From assembly GCA_023423855.1 (NCBI GenBank), contig JAFAEU010000084.1, forward strand, positions 1 to 13,657: a DNA stretch of 13,657 nt, read 5' to 3'. The position numbers and the translations under genes were made by a program. Shown piece by piece: positions 12,510 to 13,657 of this stretch. This DNA comes from Pseudomonadota bacterium (lineage in GTDB: Bacteria > Pseudomonadota > Gammaproteobacteria > Xanthomonadales > Xanthomonadaceae). The notes under the pieces were generated by a model. The model worked only from the letters and a program-made list of their open reading frames with translations. It was not told the origin of the DNA and ran no database searches. How positions within the stretch are numbered: the first letter of the stretch is position 1; every line of letters begins with the position of its first letter.

Positions 12510-13657
12510 ATGGGCGTCGGCATTTCACCCGTCATCGATTCCGGCTCGCGCTGGCAGCTGCCGCCGTCGGCGCTGTCCACGACGCCGCTGGTGTCGCCGA
12601 TCACGCCCCATGGCGGCTATCGCCCCGAGACCAGCTACCACCCACAGCTCCAGTCGCCGGCCACCTCCCCCGCCGGCGGCACGCCGCCCTCCGCGGCCGG
12701 TGGCCAGTACGGCATCCCGTCCGGCAGCACCCTGCGCGACGTCACCAGCGGCACGCAGGCGCAGCCCTTCGACGTGACCCTGTCGCAGCTGGCGACCGCG
12801 GTCTACGGCACCCGCGGCGATCCGCCGGAAGGCTGGAGCGCGGTCACCGACCCGCAGCTGCAGGAACTGGGCGTGGCCGACCCGCAGGCCTGGCGCCTGC
12901 AGTACCTCGGCGCCAACGACAGCGTGCCGAGCAACGACCAGGAGTTCCGTGCCGAGGTCTACACCGACGGCGAGGGCAACTACGTGCTGTCCTACCGCGG
13001 CACCGCGGAGGGCGCCGAGGACTGGGACAACAACTTCCGCCAGGGCTTGGGCTACGAGACCCGCGACGGCGACAAGTTCAGCGTCACCGCGGTCAACACC
13101 GCGGTCGAGTTCGCGCGCGTGTTCGGCGACACCCCCGGCGGCGAATCGGGCAACCTCGCGATCACCGGCCATTCGCAGGGCGGCGGGCTGGCCTCGGTCG
13201 GTTCGATCGCCAGCGGCGTGCCTGCGGTCACCTTCGACGCCTCCGGCATCCATCCCAACACCTTCGACCGCATCGGCATCGACCCGCAGCGCGCGCGCGA
13301 CCTGGCCGAAGGCGGCCAGATCCGCGCCTATTCGCTGTCGGGCGACGCCCTGACCAACGCGCAGGACAGCTGGGTCACCGGCATCGTGGCGCCCGACGCG
13401 ATCGGCACCCAGATCGTGGTCGGTCCCGCAGCTGCGGACGAACACAACATGTTCACGAACTACGGGCCGACCGAGGGCTTCTCGCCCGAGCAGAGCGAAC
13501 TGATCAACACCGGCGTCGAGCTCGGCCGCCATACCCCGTTCCTGCCGATCAACCCGGTCACGGGCATCCTGACCGGCGTCGCCAACCTCGCCGGCAACCT
13601 CGGCTACGCCGCGATCAGCCACAGCCCCAACGCGCTGACCGCAGCGATGATCGAGCG
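12510..13657 (+). CDS. Lipase-like alpha/beta-hydrolase, probable secreted antibacterial effector (3' end outside window)
   Basis: ATG 12510 has GGAG six bases upstream. The frame is open for 382 codons to the right edge. Residues 1-85 are Pro/Ser/Gly-rich and lack a signal peptide. Residues about 86-340 form a lipase class 3-like domain. They include YVLSYRGTAEGAEDWDNNF (159-176), as in the oxyanion region of such lipases, and the nucleophile elbow GHSQGG with Ser222. Candidate acid and histidine residues are Asp279 (SGDAL) and His312 (DEHNM). The C-terminal part begins to look hydrophobic and Gly/Ala-rich (residues 350-370). Exported phospholipase effectors of Xanthomonadales type IV secretion systems have this layout and end in an XVIPCD domain, which would lie outside the window. 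The substrate is presumably phospholipid. The G+C content is higher than in the tip and immunity region. Confidence 0.8.
   Translation, partial: MGVGISPVIDSGSRWQLPPSALSTTPLVSPITPHGGYRPETSYHPQLQSPATSPAGGTPPSAAGGQYGIPSGSTLRDVTSGTQAQPFDVTLSQLATAVYGTRGDPPEGWSAVTDPQLQELGVADPQAWRLQYLGANDSVPSNDQEFRAEVYTDGEGNYVLSYRGTAEGAEDWDNNFRQGLGYETRDGDKFSVTAVNTAVEFARVFGDTPGGESGNLAITGHSQGGGLASVGSIASGVPAVTFDASGIHPNTFDRIGIDPQRARDLAEGGQIRAYSLSGDALTNAQDSWVTGIVAPDAIGTQIVVGPAAADEHNMFTNYGPTEGFSPEQSELINTGVELGRHTPFLPINPVTGILTGVANLAGNLGYAAISHSPNALTAAMIE

Noticed and set aside
12525..13622. Minus-strand open frame of 365 codons opposite the lipase-like gene
   Set aside because: Antisense shadow rich in Ala/Val/Arg/Gly. The plus strand has an RBS, a lipase domain and GHSQGG.
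1..13657. CRISPR array, tRNA or rRNA genes
   Set aside because: No regularly spaced short repeats and no tRNA- or rRNA-like segments were seen on reading both strands.

Overview
The window looks like a chromosomal accessory region of a high-G+C gammaproteobacterium, most likely in the Xanthomonadaceae/Lysobacteraceae (Lysobacter, Luteimonas, Stenotrophomonas or Xanthomonas type). This rests on general base composition, codon use, Sec-exported two-gene RHS loci and a lipase resembling Xanthomonadales secreted effectors. It is an inference from the look of the sequence, not a database match.

Left part (1-5170): at the left edge, on the minus strand, is the 3' piece of an RHS gene. It has the hyperconserved core end (RYYDPQLG ... 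NPYKFVDPDGR) followed by a tip unlike the one in the main RHS gene, and it runs off the window. Next comes a non-coding stretch with hairpins (394-627), then a 64-residue VbhA-like small protein (minus), a 110-residue ribbon-helix-helix protein (plus), and a compact mobility module. The module consists of a tyrosine recombinase and a 628-residue P-loop ATPase, co-transcribed on the minus strand, and a divergent XRE-family regulator at 4674-5066. The control region between ATPase and regulator has a good sigma70-type promoter and paired operator-like sites, which suggests the regulator controls both directions.

Middle part (5171-12032): a three-gene minus-strand polymorphic-toxin operon. Upstream is an 880-residue exported protein with a short YD-repeat region and three tandem FN3-like domains. 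It overlaps by ATGA with a 1122-residue exported RHS protein. That protein ends in a 184-residue tip carrying HELGGH (HExxxH), a candidate zinc-peptidase toxin. The toxin gene overlaps by TAATG with a 179-residue lipoprotein, the likely immunity protein. Just upstream of the operon, in the same frame, lies a frameshifted relic of a second copy of the first gene's 5' end.

Right part (12033-13657): an intergenic region of about 480 bp with two clean palindromes, then the 5' part of a plus-strand alpha/beta-hydrolase (lipase-like, GHSQGG) gene with a proline-rich N-terminus and no signal peptide. It runs off the right edge.

Overall, this looks like a contact or interbacterial antagonism island: exported RHS toxin and immunity, a displaced RHS tip, a likely effector lipase, and a self-regulated recombinase/ATPase element lying between the active RHS locus and the displaced tip.
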